A stretch of 64,000 bases of DNA from Nephromyces sp. MM_2019 (Eukaryota > Apicomplexa > Aconoidasida > Nephromycida). Within the stretch, counting starts at the first letter, position 1; each line of letters begins with the position of its first letter. The stretch spans positions 16,605 to 80,604 of the forward strand of contig JADHZB010001799.1 of NCBI GenBank assembly GCA_015657535.1, written 5' to 3'. The notes under the pieces were generated by a model that was not told the origin of the DNA, ran no database searches, and worked only from the letters and a program-made list of their open reading frames with translations. The position numbers and the translations under genes were made by a program. Positions 1-12,763 of this stretch are shown one piece after another.

Positions 1-3000
1 AACTGAACACAAAATAGGGCAAACATTAAAAACGTAATTAAACGAATATATCCACACATCCAGGAGTGGCACACATTTTTGCCCCTCTCCCCAATGTTTT
101 ATCTACATAATTTGAATGCACTTCAATTCGTAAATATTCATAATATCTTAAGATGAATACTACAAAGCTAACGTCATTTCTCCGTATTTATGCCTACAAA
201 TGGGGAGTCGTGCCACAACTACTTGGAATAAAGTCCTAGCTCCCGAAATAGTGGAAACAGCAATTACAGAGTGAAAAGAAACTAGATCGATCCATCGATG
301 CATGGAATGTATTTCAATTCTATCACTGAACTTTTTTCTTGGTTTTTTGTTTAATTCTTTTACTGTAAGAGCTCGACTTTTTCTCCTCGGTTTTTCCTAC
401 GAGCTTACTAAAAACTCCCAAGTTCTTGCCTACTCAAACTTTTAATTAGTAACAGATTTGATAATCTTTACCTCACAATCCAATTAAGAGAGTTTCACTA
501 CTGATTTAGGGCTGAGTTGTACTTACATATACACTATTACTCATTTTCACATTTCTTACTTCATATCAGAAGCTATTTAAGATAAGGTATTTATTGGAAC
601 CTATATCATCTAGATGTTCTCTCACCAGTCATTATATACCGTTCTTAGTATCAGCATAACCTAGATCGATAAGGCAAGAATAACAGCGTAGAGACGACTC
701 GATTTTTCGAGTGCTTGAAAATTATAATCAAGAAATAGTCAAGAATATGCTTTAATCAAGTTTACACAAGAGCACTATCCAATAGACTAAACAAAAAATC
801 ATTCAAACTGAAATTAGCATACAATGAATTGATTACTGGGAGCAATTTTAAAATCTAGGAACTTTCGATTTACCCTTTAAAGAAATCCAAAACCGAGAAG
901 AACGAAGAATAAAAAATAATTTGTAGTTTTTTTAATAGTTTCTGAATTTTTTCTATATAAAAATGTAGAAATTTTTATGTAAGCATAGTAGCTCTTTCAC
1001 AAGCTTTGGATTTGCTACACAATTAAACTAAACCTCGCCAAGACCCCTCCGAAATTTAAGCAATCTCTAGATCTCTCTCCGTATTTTTCAACGATCTTCA
1101 TAGCCCTGTTTATATAGCGAGGTAGGCTATAGAATGAGAATACAGCCTAACTAAAGCCCACAAGCTGCACACCCCACAAAATGCATCTAGCATTTTACCG
1201 TTAATAACTGCGAACTTAACCGTACATAATAAACAGATTTACTTCATAGAGCAACTATTCTACAAGACCCAAAGCTTACTTTGCTAGTGCCTATTCTTGT
1301 TATGACCGGAAATAATCGTAGTAAAAGCTAACTGACAACCCATTAATTATTTTATTGTTAACTATAGCACCTACGGCCAGCATCTCAATTAGACCTTAGT
1401 CGCATATATCACGCGGTGTCGGAATAAAGGATGTTTTTTGAGGAATGTATCACCTTTAGTGCGAGAGTTAGTCCAACCTTTGCTTCATCACACTAGTGCA
1501 CAAACTGTGACCAGAGGGGCACCATAAAAACTGTATTCATGACTTTTAAATACGTGTGCCTTCTCATCAATGAGTTAGTGCAGCGGAAGTTGATTGAAGC
1601 AATTGAACCTGGCATCAACTGATACAACATGTTAAGTGCGCAGAACACATAATCATCGAACTTGGGCCCCACGTTACTCCAAACAATTCGATGCTCACCA
1701 AGTATTTAGAAATAATCGCATTTGTTTTTTTTCTCCAATTTAAACTTAGACTATCTGCAAATCAATTCATATAAAAACTCCCTAAATAATTAGAAATGTA
1801 ATCTATATACACAACACAACTCCCAGCACCTAGACCCAAAAAGCCGAATATCTGGAATAAGAATAATGTTATTCAAGGCTCACACAATTCTGCTCCCTAT
1901 CAATTACCAAAGTGAATAGACCTCTTTATCTTGTTTAAAGTAAGTGTAAAAGTAAGACAAAGAACACCACAAACTAATTCAGACATAAAATTTATTGATA
2001 CTCTATATAATGAATTACAGTAGCGGGTTACACATCAAATATGACAAGGCTTATCTAGCACAAGTAATAGTAAGACCAGTATAACAGAAGAAATACATAT
2101 GATGCGACACCAGGTAGTGTAGTATAGTCAGGAATTAAAAAGTTAATAGAAAAATCAGCTAGCCTGGTATAACTACCTAGGAGAACGAAAGTAATCTTAT
2201 ACGCGAGTGGCAAACAGTCTAGGTCCAAGAAATCGAAGAAAGTTGGCCAAAGCTCAAATTTCGTTGACATCCGAAATAAGATGAAGTGGAACCAAGGGCA
2301 ATAAATTAAAATAACTTTCCCTATGATAAAATATCACCTCTCTCCTCATTCTCCCAACATTTATTTATTACAAATTTAAAAATGCTATTAAACGATAATC
2401 TCATTTCATCCCCCAACCTGAGACGGATCGAGAGTACCTGTACCCCCCTTTAGGCAGTGCTTCTTAATAAATACTCCTCAATCAAACTATCTTAACCTGG
2501 TATTTTATTTTGTACTTTTTTTCATTTTATAGTGCCAAAGGTGTACTTTCTGGTATTGGGAGAATAAAGAAATTTAATACTTATATCCGTTTGTTGATTA
2601 TACACTAACCACCAACTTCAATTTTATTCTAAATATAGACATAAGGAGCGGTTTACTTTTTATTCCCTTAGCCAACCCCTTCTCTAAGTTTTCCTTTTAA
2701 ATTATTTTATAAGAATACTTTTCTCACTCTCAGCACAAGAATTTATAAACATCCCATCCCACGTCTCTTTTTGATTTTCATGAAGAACAATTTCCAAAAT
2801 AAATTGTTTTACACACTTTAAAAGTCTTGTTGTAATTAAATTTTGGGATATTATCATTCTAACTATTCTATTTGTCCACAAGAATGAAATATACAGACAC
2901 TATAAAACATATTCTTTGTACTCCTAGCTTATACCAAGGTCTGTGAAACTTTGACCCCAAGATCTAGTATAATCAATTCATCTCAGCCTCAATTGGCCTC

Positions 3001-3713
3001 CTTGAACATATTATAGAATTGTTTGAGGAGAGGACCTTGGTTATTAGTTCTTATAACTTTTATATCGTTCTCTTTAAGAGATATATATATCCTTTAGCTA
3101 CTTATGGGGACTCGTCTAAGGCCAGAAGTGGCCAACTCCGAGAAACTAATACAATCTACACATATAAACCCCGAACATTCAAGAAAGCTAAATAACTCTA
3201 TCGAAGAGACTCTTGCTCATTTTACCCTTTTTTACAAACTTTGCTTATTACATGTATTGGGGAAATTTAGATAAAAATTAGAGTTTATTTAATTGTAGCA
3301 CCAACTACAGAACTAAATTTGACAGAAGGTCCAAGGTAAGTTGCTGTGACCAAACACACCAGAAGTAAGCCGGGGAATGTTAGAAGCGATGAGCCAACCT
3401 CTGTGCAATGGGGTAAGAATGCGAGTCATGCCAAGTCTTTTATGCTCAGTGAGAACAACTTAAATAGAGCTTTATTATGTCCGTAGGCTTAGACCTTGTA
3501 TTTTTCACTTTTTCGTTTGATATATATTCCTCTAAATTAATCTTAATACAATCAGTTAAAAATACTATTTGCATAGGGAAAATACTTTCTTCTATCGATT
3601 AATAATAAATGGTCCAAAGTCAAGTTAGGCAATACTTTCAGAGCAATCCGTTCCAGCTCTCCAAATTAAGAAAGTACTGTATATAAAAATACTTTATAAA
3701 ATAAAAACTATAT
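1..3713. other. gene-free region with less A+T-rich composition
   Basis: I see no recognisable gene. By eye this stretch, especially its first 1.7 kb, is richer in G+C than the intergenic DNA from 4 kb on, with many short C-runs. The longest open frame (2055-2270, minus, 71 codons) has no recognisable motif. A short coding-like patch at about 3300-3485 reads 45 codons without a stop before a TAG, but I could not connect it to other exons. It may be ancient decayed sequence or the flank of a gene to the left. Confidence 0.5.
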
Positions 3714-3784
3714 AGCAGCGCGGAGTTTCGATCTCCGGGCCTGGGGGTTATGGGCCCCCCACTCTCCCACTGAGCTACGCTGCT
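3714..3784 (-). tRNA. initiator tRNA-Met (anticodon CAT)
   Basis: On the minus strand this folds as a complete 71-nt cloverleaf: acceptor stem AGCAGCG/CGCTGCT, D arm GCTC...GAGT, anticodon stem GGGGG/CCCCC around loop CCCATAA (anticodon CAT), a 5-nt variable loop, and T stem CGGAG/CTCCG. Eukaryotic initiator features are present: an A1:U72 pair, T loop ATCGAAA (A54 and A60 instead of the T-psi-C loop), and C at position 33 before the anticodon. There is no intron and CCA is not encoded. A T5 run on the minus strand (complement of 3703-3707) lies just downstream and would terminate RNA polymerase III. The role is to carry Met to the ribosomal P site at start codons. Confidence 0.95.
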
Positions 3785-6672
3785 AATAAACTTTATAAAT
3801 ATACCCTAGAATCCTTAAATTAAGCCTCAACTCTAGCAAGATTTGCAATCAACCTAGAATAGACTATATATTGTGAAAATTACCAAGCTTAGAAATATTT
3901 AGTGAGACTAAACTATTGAGTAACATCTTCAAGAACAACTTGCGGATATATTTGAGCTATGCTGATAGAAGAGTATTTTACTTTCAATTTAGTGTTATAA
4001 ATATATAAAGTTAAAAACTCTTTACTTTATACATACAAATGCATATCGTTAAAAATGTCTTTTGCTGTACCAGTTATCTTTACAGCATGGATAATTTCAT
4101 TGCTAATAAATGTTACAAATTAAAAGAATATATTAGCAGTCTCAATTTAAGACGAAATCGTGTTTGTAAGAAAACAAACAATTTAAAATGGAAGGCTTTC
4201 TATAAAAATAACAATTCTAACCGAAAAGGTTCTTTGATAACCCTATCATCGATCTCTACTTCTTAGGGTAAAGATAATAACCAACACATGCAAAATATCA
4301 CTACAGAGATTAAAAGCTAAATAGAGAAAATTAATTATAAATTAAAGACAATAAAATTATAATTTAAAGATATATTCCGTTAAACCTGAGAATTAAATAA
4401 TATATTAATAGACACTAATAACAGAGTAATGTTATTGAATTATTTTCTTAGATCTTGCTGCCATTTTGATAGAGGGTACAAAGTTCTCCATTTAGATATG
4501 GGTCCATTAGCAGCTGGATTTACCCAGCAATGGTACGACTTCCCCTATAACCGTCTCTGCTTCAAGTTTATTCTGTATTGATCTTCAATATTGATGAATT
4601 AAATATTGGAAATTTTGGTGCTTCTAAACTTAAAACCTGACCTAAGACAATTAAAATTAACTATGGTTGTAATTATCATATTCATGGTAGAAATTAGAGT
4701 CCTAAAAGATACGAGTAATGGTTATAGGCGATTTTGGCAAATATAGCTAAGGGTAGTATTAAACTTTTATAAAAATGGCATCATATTATGCCTACCCTTC
4801 AATTCCCTACAGGCTCAAATTTTAAGTATAATGAGATTAAATCCATATTTTAAAGTAGGTAACCAAACAGTCCTAGATAAGTCTGGACACATATAAAAAG
4901 CAAAAAGAATTTACACCTTAATTTACACAATTAAAATTTTCTTATTTAATCATAAATATAGACAAGCTTCACTTAGGAATACTCATAGCAACAAACCTGA
5001 CCTTAAAATAGTAGTGTCCTAAGTTAGCTGTGATATGAATCAACTATCTACTCATAAAAAGGAAAAAATGTCAATATTAGGTAAGAATTTGTTTTGTCTT
5101 TGTGACTTGTGTATTTTACAAATTTCATAAACTTAGTACAAGATTTCTAGTAAAAAAGTAGTCCAATGAATTATATAATCTTTGATCTATGCCGGCTCTT
5201 CCGCTGTACTGCATGTTTAACCAAAAGACTAACACACGCTAGTTAAAAGATGTAAATCACTTTTATCAGCTAAACTAAAATATCTGTTGAATGGCTTACT
5301 CAACCTTAATCCTTAATTTAATCTTAGCTATTTAGACTCTTTTGATTTTGGCCTTGTTACGTGTTTTTGCTTGAACGCCCGTCAAAAGGCAGTTTTAAAC
5401 TGCTCAAAGAATAACTCCATTTAATTAACTTCTATATGATTAATTGTCAATACATGTATCTATGCTTATTTCATTTTGGATACTTAATCTAAGTAGGCAC
5501 AAAGGGATTATTAATATACTTTAAAATTTAAAATTTGTAATGAAAGTAAACTCTAACGTTAGCATGGAGTAAAAATTCATTAACTAATTCCCCACATAGG
5601 CACATAATTCCGCTCGGTTAGAAAAAGTTTAAGCATAAAAGTTTTTAATTAATGGCTTTGGAAAGCTCAGCAAGTATCTAATGTCGGTATTTACTTTTGT
5701 TCTCAATTAAGCTTCCAAAATTTGGTTAAACAATATAATTTAAGCACTTTTATCAGCTCCTAAAGGTATAGACTCTTGAATTAATAATTTTAATTAGTGA
5801 ACTCTTGAGTGCAATAAATTCTGATATAAACTAACCTCGGTAAATGTGTAGCTAGTTCATTATATTTGAAATGAAATTCTTACGTTTTGCATTGGGTAAA
5901 GCATTTTATTTTTTTACTTACACATTGAAGAAAATTTTGATTGTTGCAATTTGAATAATTAAACGCGTATAAGGGTATAAACATAGTAAGAATTTGGAGA
6001 GCTTGGCTATGCTGAATGTATTATAATTGTGGAATGTGTCTAGCTCAGTCAATTTTGTTAGGGTTATTGGTTCCGAGGGCCTGGAACTCTAATTTTTTCC
6101 AAATATATATTTACTTACGTTAAGAAATATAGTTCAATAATAAAATTTATTATAACCATAAGTACAAAATATCAATGAAGAAACATGATGCATTTAATTT
6201 TATGAAAATTTATGGGTTTGTGAAGTATCTTAATACTCGAAGTTTGTACACCTTGATACTCATAGTTTTCACTTGAATAATAACACAAGAGTTCGACTAG
6301 ATCGAGACTTAATGTCTATTGAATTGATAATCTATGGCTGAATTGAGTAATGGAATATATGTATTCATAATATAAGATGTTAAATACCTGCCTTAAATTA
6401 AGTTTTGCTAATTGAGTCACATAACCTTAGAATTATATGAAATTTTCTTTTTTATCATAAATTTGAAAGCAGTAAGTAGGCTGTCCTCTATCCATATCTG
6501 TCAATATAGGAGTCACTGCTGTTGGTATTGAGTATCAAATTTTGAATTTTCAGCATTTTTATTAGTCAATTATTACATTATCTCAAAAGGCTTATTCAAA
6601 TGCTACATATATGCATAGTCAGTAAAACAATTAGAGTTGTTAAGAGAATTTAAGTTATTGAGTTGATATTAC
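3785..6672. other. intergenic, no supported gene
   Basis: A very A+T-rich spacer between the tRNA and the 3' end of the S24 gene. A patch at about 4450-4578 is more balanced in composition and reads 43 codons to a TGA in the plus strand, but I cannot attach it to a gene. A short ATG exon with a good donor (ATG at 5068, GGTAAG) also has no obvious partner. The frame at 4039-4266 is lysine/asparagine-rich and looks like chance. Confidence 0.4.
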
Positions 6673-7286
6673 TTAGAAAAAGAAATTAAAAAAGGTAGGA
6701 TTCTGCAATGTTGTTGACTTCTATGTGAAGAAGAAGAAGTAGTCCTTAATTCAATGTAAAGCATCAAATTTCAAGAAAAATGGGTATACTCATTGAAAAA
6801 AAATTATAAAAACCTCAAAATCGTCAAAAAAGTAATTTTTGGTATGTTTATTTCTTGGTCTGTAGAGAAACAGAATTTACTGAATGTGTAAGGAAATAAG
6901 AAGTAATAATTATATATAGATAATACCTTTTTCTTAGTGGCCTTTTTGTCTTTATTCTTTGCCTCCTTTCTTCCTCGTCGAGATTTCTTGTCTTCTTTCT
7001 TGACAATTCCAGCTCTTACAAGCCTATATTTCTTTTCAAATTTTTTTGCCGAATGAACTGAGTCGTAAATTAGTCCCATTCCATTAGAACGACCTCCTCC
7101 AAAAACAGTAGAAAAGCCATACAAAATGATACTATTTTGATCAGCAACTCTAAATTTTTTGGCAATGTATTCTCTGATCTCAGCTTTAGGAACATTTGCT
7201 CGATCAGGGTGAAGCACAGTGAGGCCGAACTGCTTCCTCTGAAGAAGAGGGTTAGAAGTAAACTTAACAAATTGGTATGCAGACAT
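6673..7286 (-). CDS. RPS24: 40S ribosomal protein S24 (eS24)
   Basis: A small-subunit ribosomal protein of the cytosolic ribosome. The main exon (7286 down to 6927) encodes 120 residues that follow the eS24 family closely: LLQRKQ near residue 14, VLHPDRANVPKAEIRE at about 24-39, YGFSTVFGGGRSNGMGLIYD at about 57-76, then a lysine/arginine-rich tail ending KKATKKK. The ATG at 7286 gives the usual family start. The tail then meets a donor, AAG|GTATTA (6926 downwards). A candidate last exon follows a strong pyrimidine tract (acceptor AG at 6722-6721): 6720-6673, in phase, adding 15 residues and TAA. That exon is hydrophobic and unlike family tails, so the C-terminus is uncertain; the rest is secure. 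It is divergent from the transporter at 8710. Confidence 0.93.
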
Positions 7287-8709
7287 GGTTTTAAGATAAT
7301 ATGATGTGAAATTTTATTAACAAAAATTTTTAATGATATTAATCTTTAATTAATATTTTCAAGAATATAAAGTAAATGAACTTGATTGGTTAAAGAAGAC
7401 TTAAAGAAGAAGAAACACACTCTCAGCAATTTTTAGTAAGCTTATTCATTCATCAAATATTATTATTTGTTACTACTTATTTTATTAGCAAGTAATTGAT
7501 AGACATTCTAAGTTTGAGCATTTATACTTGTGGATAGATAGTATCATGTCATGTGTAAATAATTTGTTCCGATATCAAAAAGTAAAACTATCTTTTCATA
7601 TCTTCTTATTAGACTATTATCTGGCCGAAAATACACTCAGTCCACCTTTCTTGTGAACATCAACAATTTGTTATTAATCAACCTAGTTAATGAAGCAGAC
7701 ACACAGATAGAGTATGAAAATTAACATACCATGGCATGTATGGTAAATTCAAACCCTTTTCATGTATAGTTTAATTAACTCATAATTAGTTGTGAATTTA
7801 TTAACCAAAAGGTTGAAATCTCAATTTTACTATATTAATTAACTGAAAGGGCATCGAATATTTTGCTCTCACAATTTCAATATTTTTGAGGCTGTTTTTA
7901 AAATAAAGAATTTTATTCAGTCAAATTCCTGTTTCTTCTAAATTTGGCTTGTCAAATTAACTAGTCGATAACTTTCAAGTTCTTATATACTTTAAAAGAA
8001 TAGGGCGAGCTTCTAGGCCCCATATTAACAATTTCTTGTATTTCAAAACTCTATTTAAGGCACCAAACTGTATGTCTATGCTCAAGTGAATGATTTTATG
8101 TAAAAGATGTATAAGTACTTGTCTGATAGATAAAAATGAATCATTTGGATTGTAGAAAAATTGCTTTCAGGAAAGTTTGTTTCAATCAAGTTCAGTCTCA
8201 AAAACAAGTTTGCTAGAAATTTGCTAGAGTTACAAGTTGTGCCTACCCAAATTTTCTCAAAGCTCTTAAATTATCCTTTTGGTTCTCTATTATTTAACTT
8301 GAAGTTCCATAGTATAAATATTCATCAATATTTTTATATTTTTGTCGGAGATTTTAAGGAGCTTATTAAAAAGGCTACAGAAACAATCTCTAAAATCAAA
8401 TTTTAGAGATTTTGGTATTTGATAAGATGAAAGGTGAATCGGATTTCGATGATTACTTATCAAAAGTTTCAAACTTGAAATAAATTCAAAATTCTAAGAT
8501 AATTCATTGCCTCTAAAATAAAAGAGATTATTACTACCAAAATTTTTTATGTTTGTACATTCAACTTCAATGCTCGAACTCAAGGGTAAGAAGTGGTTTA
8601 TCTTTTAATATCAACTTTATTCAGTCTTAAATCAAGTGGAAAAATTTGAGAGCTTAAGTTGAACTTCGGTTTCTTTAATTAATAGTTAAGAACGTAAAAT
8701 TCATACAGT
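7287..8709. other. divergent intergenic region (S24 / BT1 transporter)
   Basis: About 1.4 kb that should hold promoters for both flanking genes. It includes an open frame at 8161-8406 on the plus strand with no ATG start and no recognisable family, overlapped by another frame on the minus strand; I treat both as unproven. The frame ends inside a perfect hairpin (8385-8411). Confidence 0.45.
8385..8411. repeat. perfect 12-bp inverted repeat, 3-nt loop
   Basis: AATCTCTAAAAT, then CAA, then ATTTTAGAGATT. The arms match perfectly over 12 bp. It lies 300 bp upstream of the transporter start. It could be an RNA hairpin, a protein-binding palindrome or chance in A+T-rich DNA; nothing in the surroundings decides. 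Confidence 0.7.
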
Positions 8710-10740
8710 ATGGCCAAAGTTGTTTGTTCCAAAATTCCTGTCCTAAAAATTATTCTAAATTTGAATGAGATCTATGGCAAGAAATTTCTGGTTTTGTTAG
8801 CTTGCGCGTATATTGGTTGCAAAGGAGCTTTAGATTCTTTTGTTCAACGTTCTACTTTTGCTTATTATAGAGAGCTTGGGCTCGATGTTATAACCTATCA
8901 AACTGGGGCAACTATAGCATCAATTCCATGGGCCATAAAGGTAAAACACTTTTTTACCTTGTGATTGGTGATAATAAGCAATCATTTAGTAAAACGAATT
9001 AAATGTTTTGTTTTTGATATTTTGGGTTTAGGGATGTATAGGTGCATTATCAGATGGAATACCCTTGTTTGGGTATCACAAAAATCCCTATATAATAATT
9101 ACCTCAGTACTGGGTATATCAGCCATTTTTGCACTACTACTTACTCCTCATAGCTTCACAGTTTCAAATCTTATTATTATACCTTGCTTTTATTTCCTGG
9201 CAAATTGGCAAAACTCTACTACAGATCTTTTGTGTGAAGGTAATAAAATTTTAAAAAAATAATCTAGGATAAAACATTTTGACAAGTTATATGTTTAAAT
9301 TCAGGAAAATATTCTGAGGTTATGAGAGAAAACCCAAAAGTAGGAACAGATATCGTTTCTTATGTTTGGTTATGTATAATGATAGGTAAATTAGTTGCAA
9401 CCTCATGTTTTGGACCTATAACTGATCATTTTGGTACTTATTATATATTTATAATTTGTGTACCTTTATCAATCCAAATATTGATACCTATATTTCTCGG
9501 ATACCTTAACGAGAAGAGATTAGAAAAAGGTTCATACTTTCTACCAGGAAAAACATTGCTGAAAAACAAAAGGCACTATTTTATTATATCTATTGCTATC
9601 TCTGCTGGTGAGTTATAATTTGTAATGCTTAAACGAGTTAAAGATGCTTCAAGCAAAGAGTTTGCATTTTCTTCTATAATCTATAGGAGCAATTGGTCTG
9701 GCTTTAGTAGGATTACTGTCAACACCTCAGGCTCAATTTATCTATTCAATTGTTATATCTTTTATATTGTGTGGACTATCCTTCTATCTATTACCAAAAA
9801 CAATTGCATGTTGCAATATATACATGTTTGTTGAAGAAATGCTTCATCCATCAATAGGAGGTGCACTTGATTTTTGGTAAATTACATATCAAGTTATGAA
9901 AAGGTTTAGTTAAATGATCTATCATTTCATTATAAAAATAGGTTTTTGGCTGAAGAAAATTGTGTGGCAGGAGGACCAAATTTCAGTTACACGTATTACA
10001 GTACTTGGTCAGGATTAGTAGGAACCATTGCATCGCTTATAGGAGTGTATTGTTTTCACAAGTTCATTTCGAAGTGGACGTTTCGTAGAGCATTTTGGAT
10101 CACTAGTACAATAAGAATTGTAGCGGGGATTTTTGACTTAATTATTGTCATGAGATGGAATCATAAAGTTGGTATACCTGATAAAGTTATATTCATGTTG
10201 GGCGATGCAATCATATTAGATATTGTGAGTATGCTTAATTTTATGCCTGGTGTTGTTATGATAGCAAGGCTATGCCCACCTGGTATAGAGTGCACAGTTT
10301 ATGCAATTTTAGCATCATTTTCAAACTTTGGCATGACTGCTGCTAGATCACTAGGGAATTATGCTACTCAAGTTGCAGGTTAATTAACTCTTTTTAAGCT
10401 AATTTAGTAAATAAAATTATTTGAGTATGAAAGTGAAATCAAAATTAAAATTACAGGAATCTCAGCAGTGGTGCCCTGTGATTTTAATAGTTTACCCCTC
10501 TTAATTATAATATGCCATTTTGGCCTACCTCTTTTATCTATCCCTCTGGCATTTGTGCTTATACCGGATGTGAAAATGAACAACAGCTTTCAAATATTCG
10601 ATACCGTAACCAATGTTGAAATAGAGAGTACAAAATCAAATAATTTAGAATCAAGGACGAAGGCAAATTCAACAACAGTGATAGAATCAACAGCAACATT
10701 AGGATCATCAACAACGATAGAATCGACAGCAATAACCTGA
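8710..10740 (+). CDS. folate/biopterin transporter, BT1 family
   Basis: A multi-span membrane carrier of the folate-biopterin transporter family (BT1, major facilitator clan), expected to move folates or pterins across a membrane. Six exons fit in phase: 8710-8940, 9032-9239, 9305-9607, 9687-9876, 9942-10378 and 10457-10740, for 550 residues. Family signs: KGALDSFVQRSTFAYYRELG early; KGCIGALSDGIPLFGYHKNP across the exon 1-2 junction, the conserved loop after the second span; a clear drug-transporter-like middle; and FNFGMTAARSLGNY-type residues near the end (here SNFGMTAARSLGNY). At least ten hydrophobic stretches are visible. All introns are GT-AG and short (about 65-97 nt). The last 50 residues are hydrophilic, rich in Ser/Thr, with degenerate repeats of an IEST-type unit, probably a cytosolic tail. 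The stop is TGA. The exact substrate cannot be read from sequence. Confidence 0.92.
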
Positions 10741-12028
10741 ATTTATTCCCTTTGAAATTTTAGAAAAAAACTTTGTTTTATTCAGATCATTAAATACTAA
10801 GTAATTATTAGACATTGTTTTTAATCAGTGTAAATTTCATCTGATAATCAATACTATATTCGTAGCTTGAAGAGCTCTTAAGCTACGAATATTTTAGTAC
10901 TATAGTAAAATGATAGCTAGCCAAGAGAAATGTGATAATAACTAAGCTATAGAAATTTATATAATTTGAGGTCATAGAGGTATAGATATGAACCAAAAGT
11001 GAATAAAGTTTATGCATTTGCTTATTAGGATCCTTCAGTCTTGAACAAAAACAATAATAAACAAGGCTTGTAGTGAAATTGTTTCATCAGCTGGTAAAAA
11101 CTAATATCGAGACTCTACTAGCATATGTAAGTACGTTTCAATAGCTCACAACTTACATAAAGTGTTTGACTGAGTTCCCATTATGCCTTTTACATGAAAG
11201 CAAAATTTTAAGAGTAAGAATTTAAACTCCTCCAGATGAAAATTAAGCACCCTGGAGTATAAATAAGTCTAAGTAACTTGCAATTTCATAAATTCAGCTG
11301 CCTATGGTGTATCTATGGCTTCAATAAAATACAACTTTTGCTAGTGTACTGCCCAATTTGTATGCTAAATCTACTAATATTTATGTATAAAAGGTTTTCT
11401 GATACAAGTGTCATTTTTAAGTTTACAATAATTACTTGTTTTCACCTACTAAGCTTAGTTTAGGCTATTTAAATGTCTAAATTAGCAAGCCCTATCGTCA
11501 TCAATGCTTAAAGGATATTCAAATATTAATTTGAAGTAACTTTAACTACTATGTGATCATATAAAGTTAAGTCCAGGCTTACTTATTGTGTTGACTCCTA
11601 AATAAACTGTAAAAATTTCTCGCTTAGGTTTTAAATTATAGCATAAATAAACCTATAACTTTGAACAGTCATGATCAAATCATAAGTTTTTTCGAGTTTA
11701 GTTTTTAAAGTTTAACAATATATAACAAGCCATTAAATAGCTTCTAGCTATCTATCTACCTACTGACCTTATAAATTTATTATACTTGCGGCTAAATCAA
11801 GTAAAAGTAACCTTTGACCCCTGGCTCAAAGATTTTTACTCAATTTTTCACTTGAAAGATTTTATTTATAAATTATAAGGTTTGCTAATTAAAACATCTT
11901 TTGTTATTACAGCCTCTAAGACTGACTTACAAAGCGCTAATTTACCCATCGAAAAATAAACTTTAATATTGATAATGTATTCAACTTCTATTTTTTTAAC
12001 TTCTGAGTGATAAATAACAAATGTAACA
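10741..12028. other. intergenic, no supported gene
   Basis: Spacer between the transporter and TIM14. Apart from the palindrome at 10858-10890, I see only A+T-rich sequence. An open frame at 11278-11463 lacks an ATG and has no recognisable content. Confidence 0.45.
10858..10890. repeat. 33-bp near-perfect palindrome after the transporter gene
   Basis: Arms ATTCGTAGCTT (10858-10868) and AAGCTACGAAT (10880-10890) enclose AAGAGCTCTT, itself a palindrome, with a single unpaired G at 10869. The whole element can therefore fold end to end. It sits about 120 bp past the transporter stop codon and is clearly more G+C-rich than its surroundings. It could be a 3'-UTR or termination hairpin, or the relic of a small inverted-repeat element. 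Confidence 0.8.
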
Positions 12029-12485
12029 ATGGCATGGCCCCTTGTTGTATTTGCATTAGGGGCTTCTGCTTACGCTATCAGATATGGAATTAAAGCTGCC
12101 CGACAATCAAACATTCAAATGCCCAATATCCCTATCCCAAAACTCCTAAGCTATTCTAATTTCACAGATCAAAGGGGCTTCACTTCACCTATGTCAAGAT
12201 TGGAAGCTTTTAAAATACTCAACTTGCCGTAAGCCTTTACAAATAACATTCTTTTTTTTAGACTAGAAGTATATATTTTAATGATTTTATTAGGCCCACA
12301 GCATCAATGGATAAAATACGTGAAAATCATAAGCAATTGATGATGAGAAATCACCCTGATAATGGAGGCAAGGCTTAAATTAATTTCATTAATCTATTTT
12401 CTAATTATAATATTTTTAATTTTCAGGATCTACTTATGTAGCAGCCAAAGTAAATGAAGCTAAAGATATTTTGACTAAGAAATAA
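12029..12485 (+). CDS. TIM14: TIM14/Pam18, J-protein of the mitochondrial import motor
   Basis: A membrane-anchored J-domain cochaperone that stimulates mitochondrial Hsp70 in the presequence translocase motor (TIM23-PAM), facing the matrix. Three exons (12029-12228, 12294-12367, 12427-12485) give 110 residues, the normal family size. Residues about 2-25 form one membrane segment (LVVFALGASAYAIRYGIKAA, the usual A/G-rich anchor). The C-terminal half is the J domain, with MSRLEAFKILNLPP, the HPD motif in RNHPDNGGSTYVAAKVNEAK, and a stop shortly after, as in the family. The second intron appears to start with GC rather than GT (GAG|GCAAGG); no GT donor nearby keeps the NGGS motif intact. It is convergent with the Orai-like gene 280 bp away. 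Confidence 0.95.
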
Positions 12486-12763
12486 AAAGTTTTCAATCTA
12501 CCCCGATCCACAAAATGCTTACCATTAATAATTATAAATAAATTTTTAACAAATTTTTCGACCTTTAATCGACCTTTTAAAACCAGATAAAGAATAAACA
12601 TTCAAAACACTAATTCCATTTACTATCTTTGCTACATTTATATAAATTGATTTAAGTTTCAATAATTAAGAATTATAAGTAGTCTATGATATATGATATC
12701 AATCATCAGCTACATACATTTTTTTAATGAGATTGCAAGCTAATCCTGACGATATTTTCTAAA

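Noticed and set aside
2055..2270. A 71-codon minus-strand frame starting with ATG, hydrophobic C-terminus
   Set aside because: No motif, no splice context and a length expected by chance in this less A+T-rich block; not listed as a gene.
4039..4266. A 75-codon plus-strand frame
   Set aside because: Lys/Asn/Ser-rich product with no recognisable pattern, typical of chance frames in A+T-rich DNA.
8161..8406. An 81-codon frame just upstream of the transporter
   Set aside because: No ATG, another frame overlaps on the other strand, and it cannot be joined in phase to the transporter, whose ATG fits the family.
11185..11193. GCCTTTTAC, the invariant loop I sequence of U5 snRNA
   Set aside because: The flanks do not form the required stem and no good Sm site follows, so a 9-nt match alone is not evidence.
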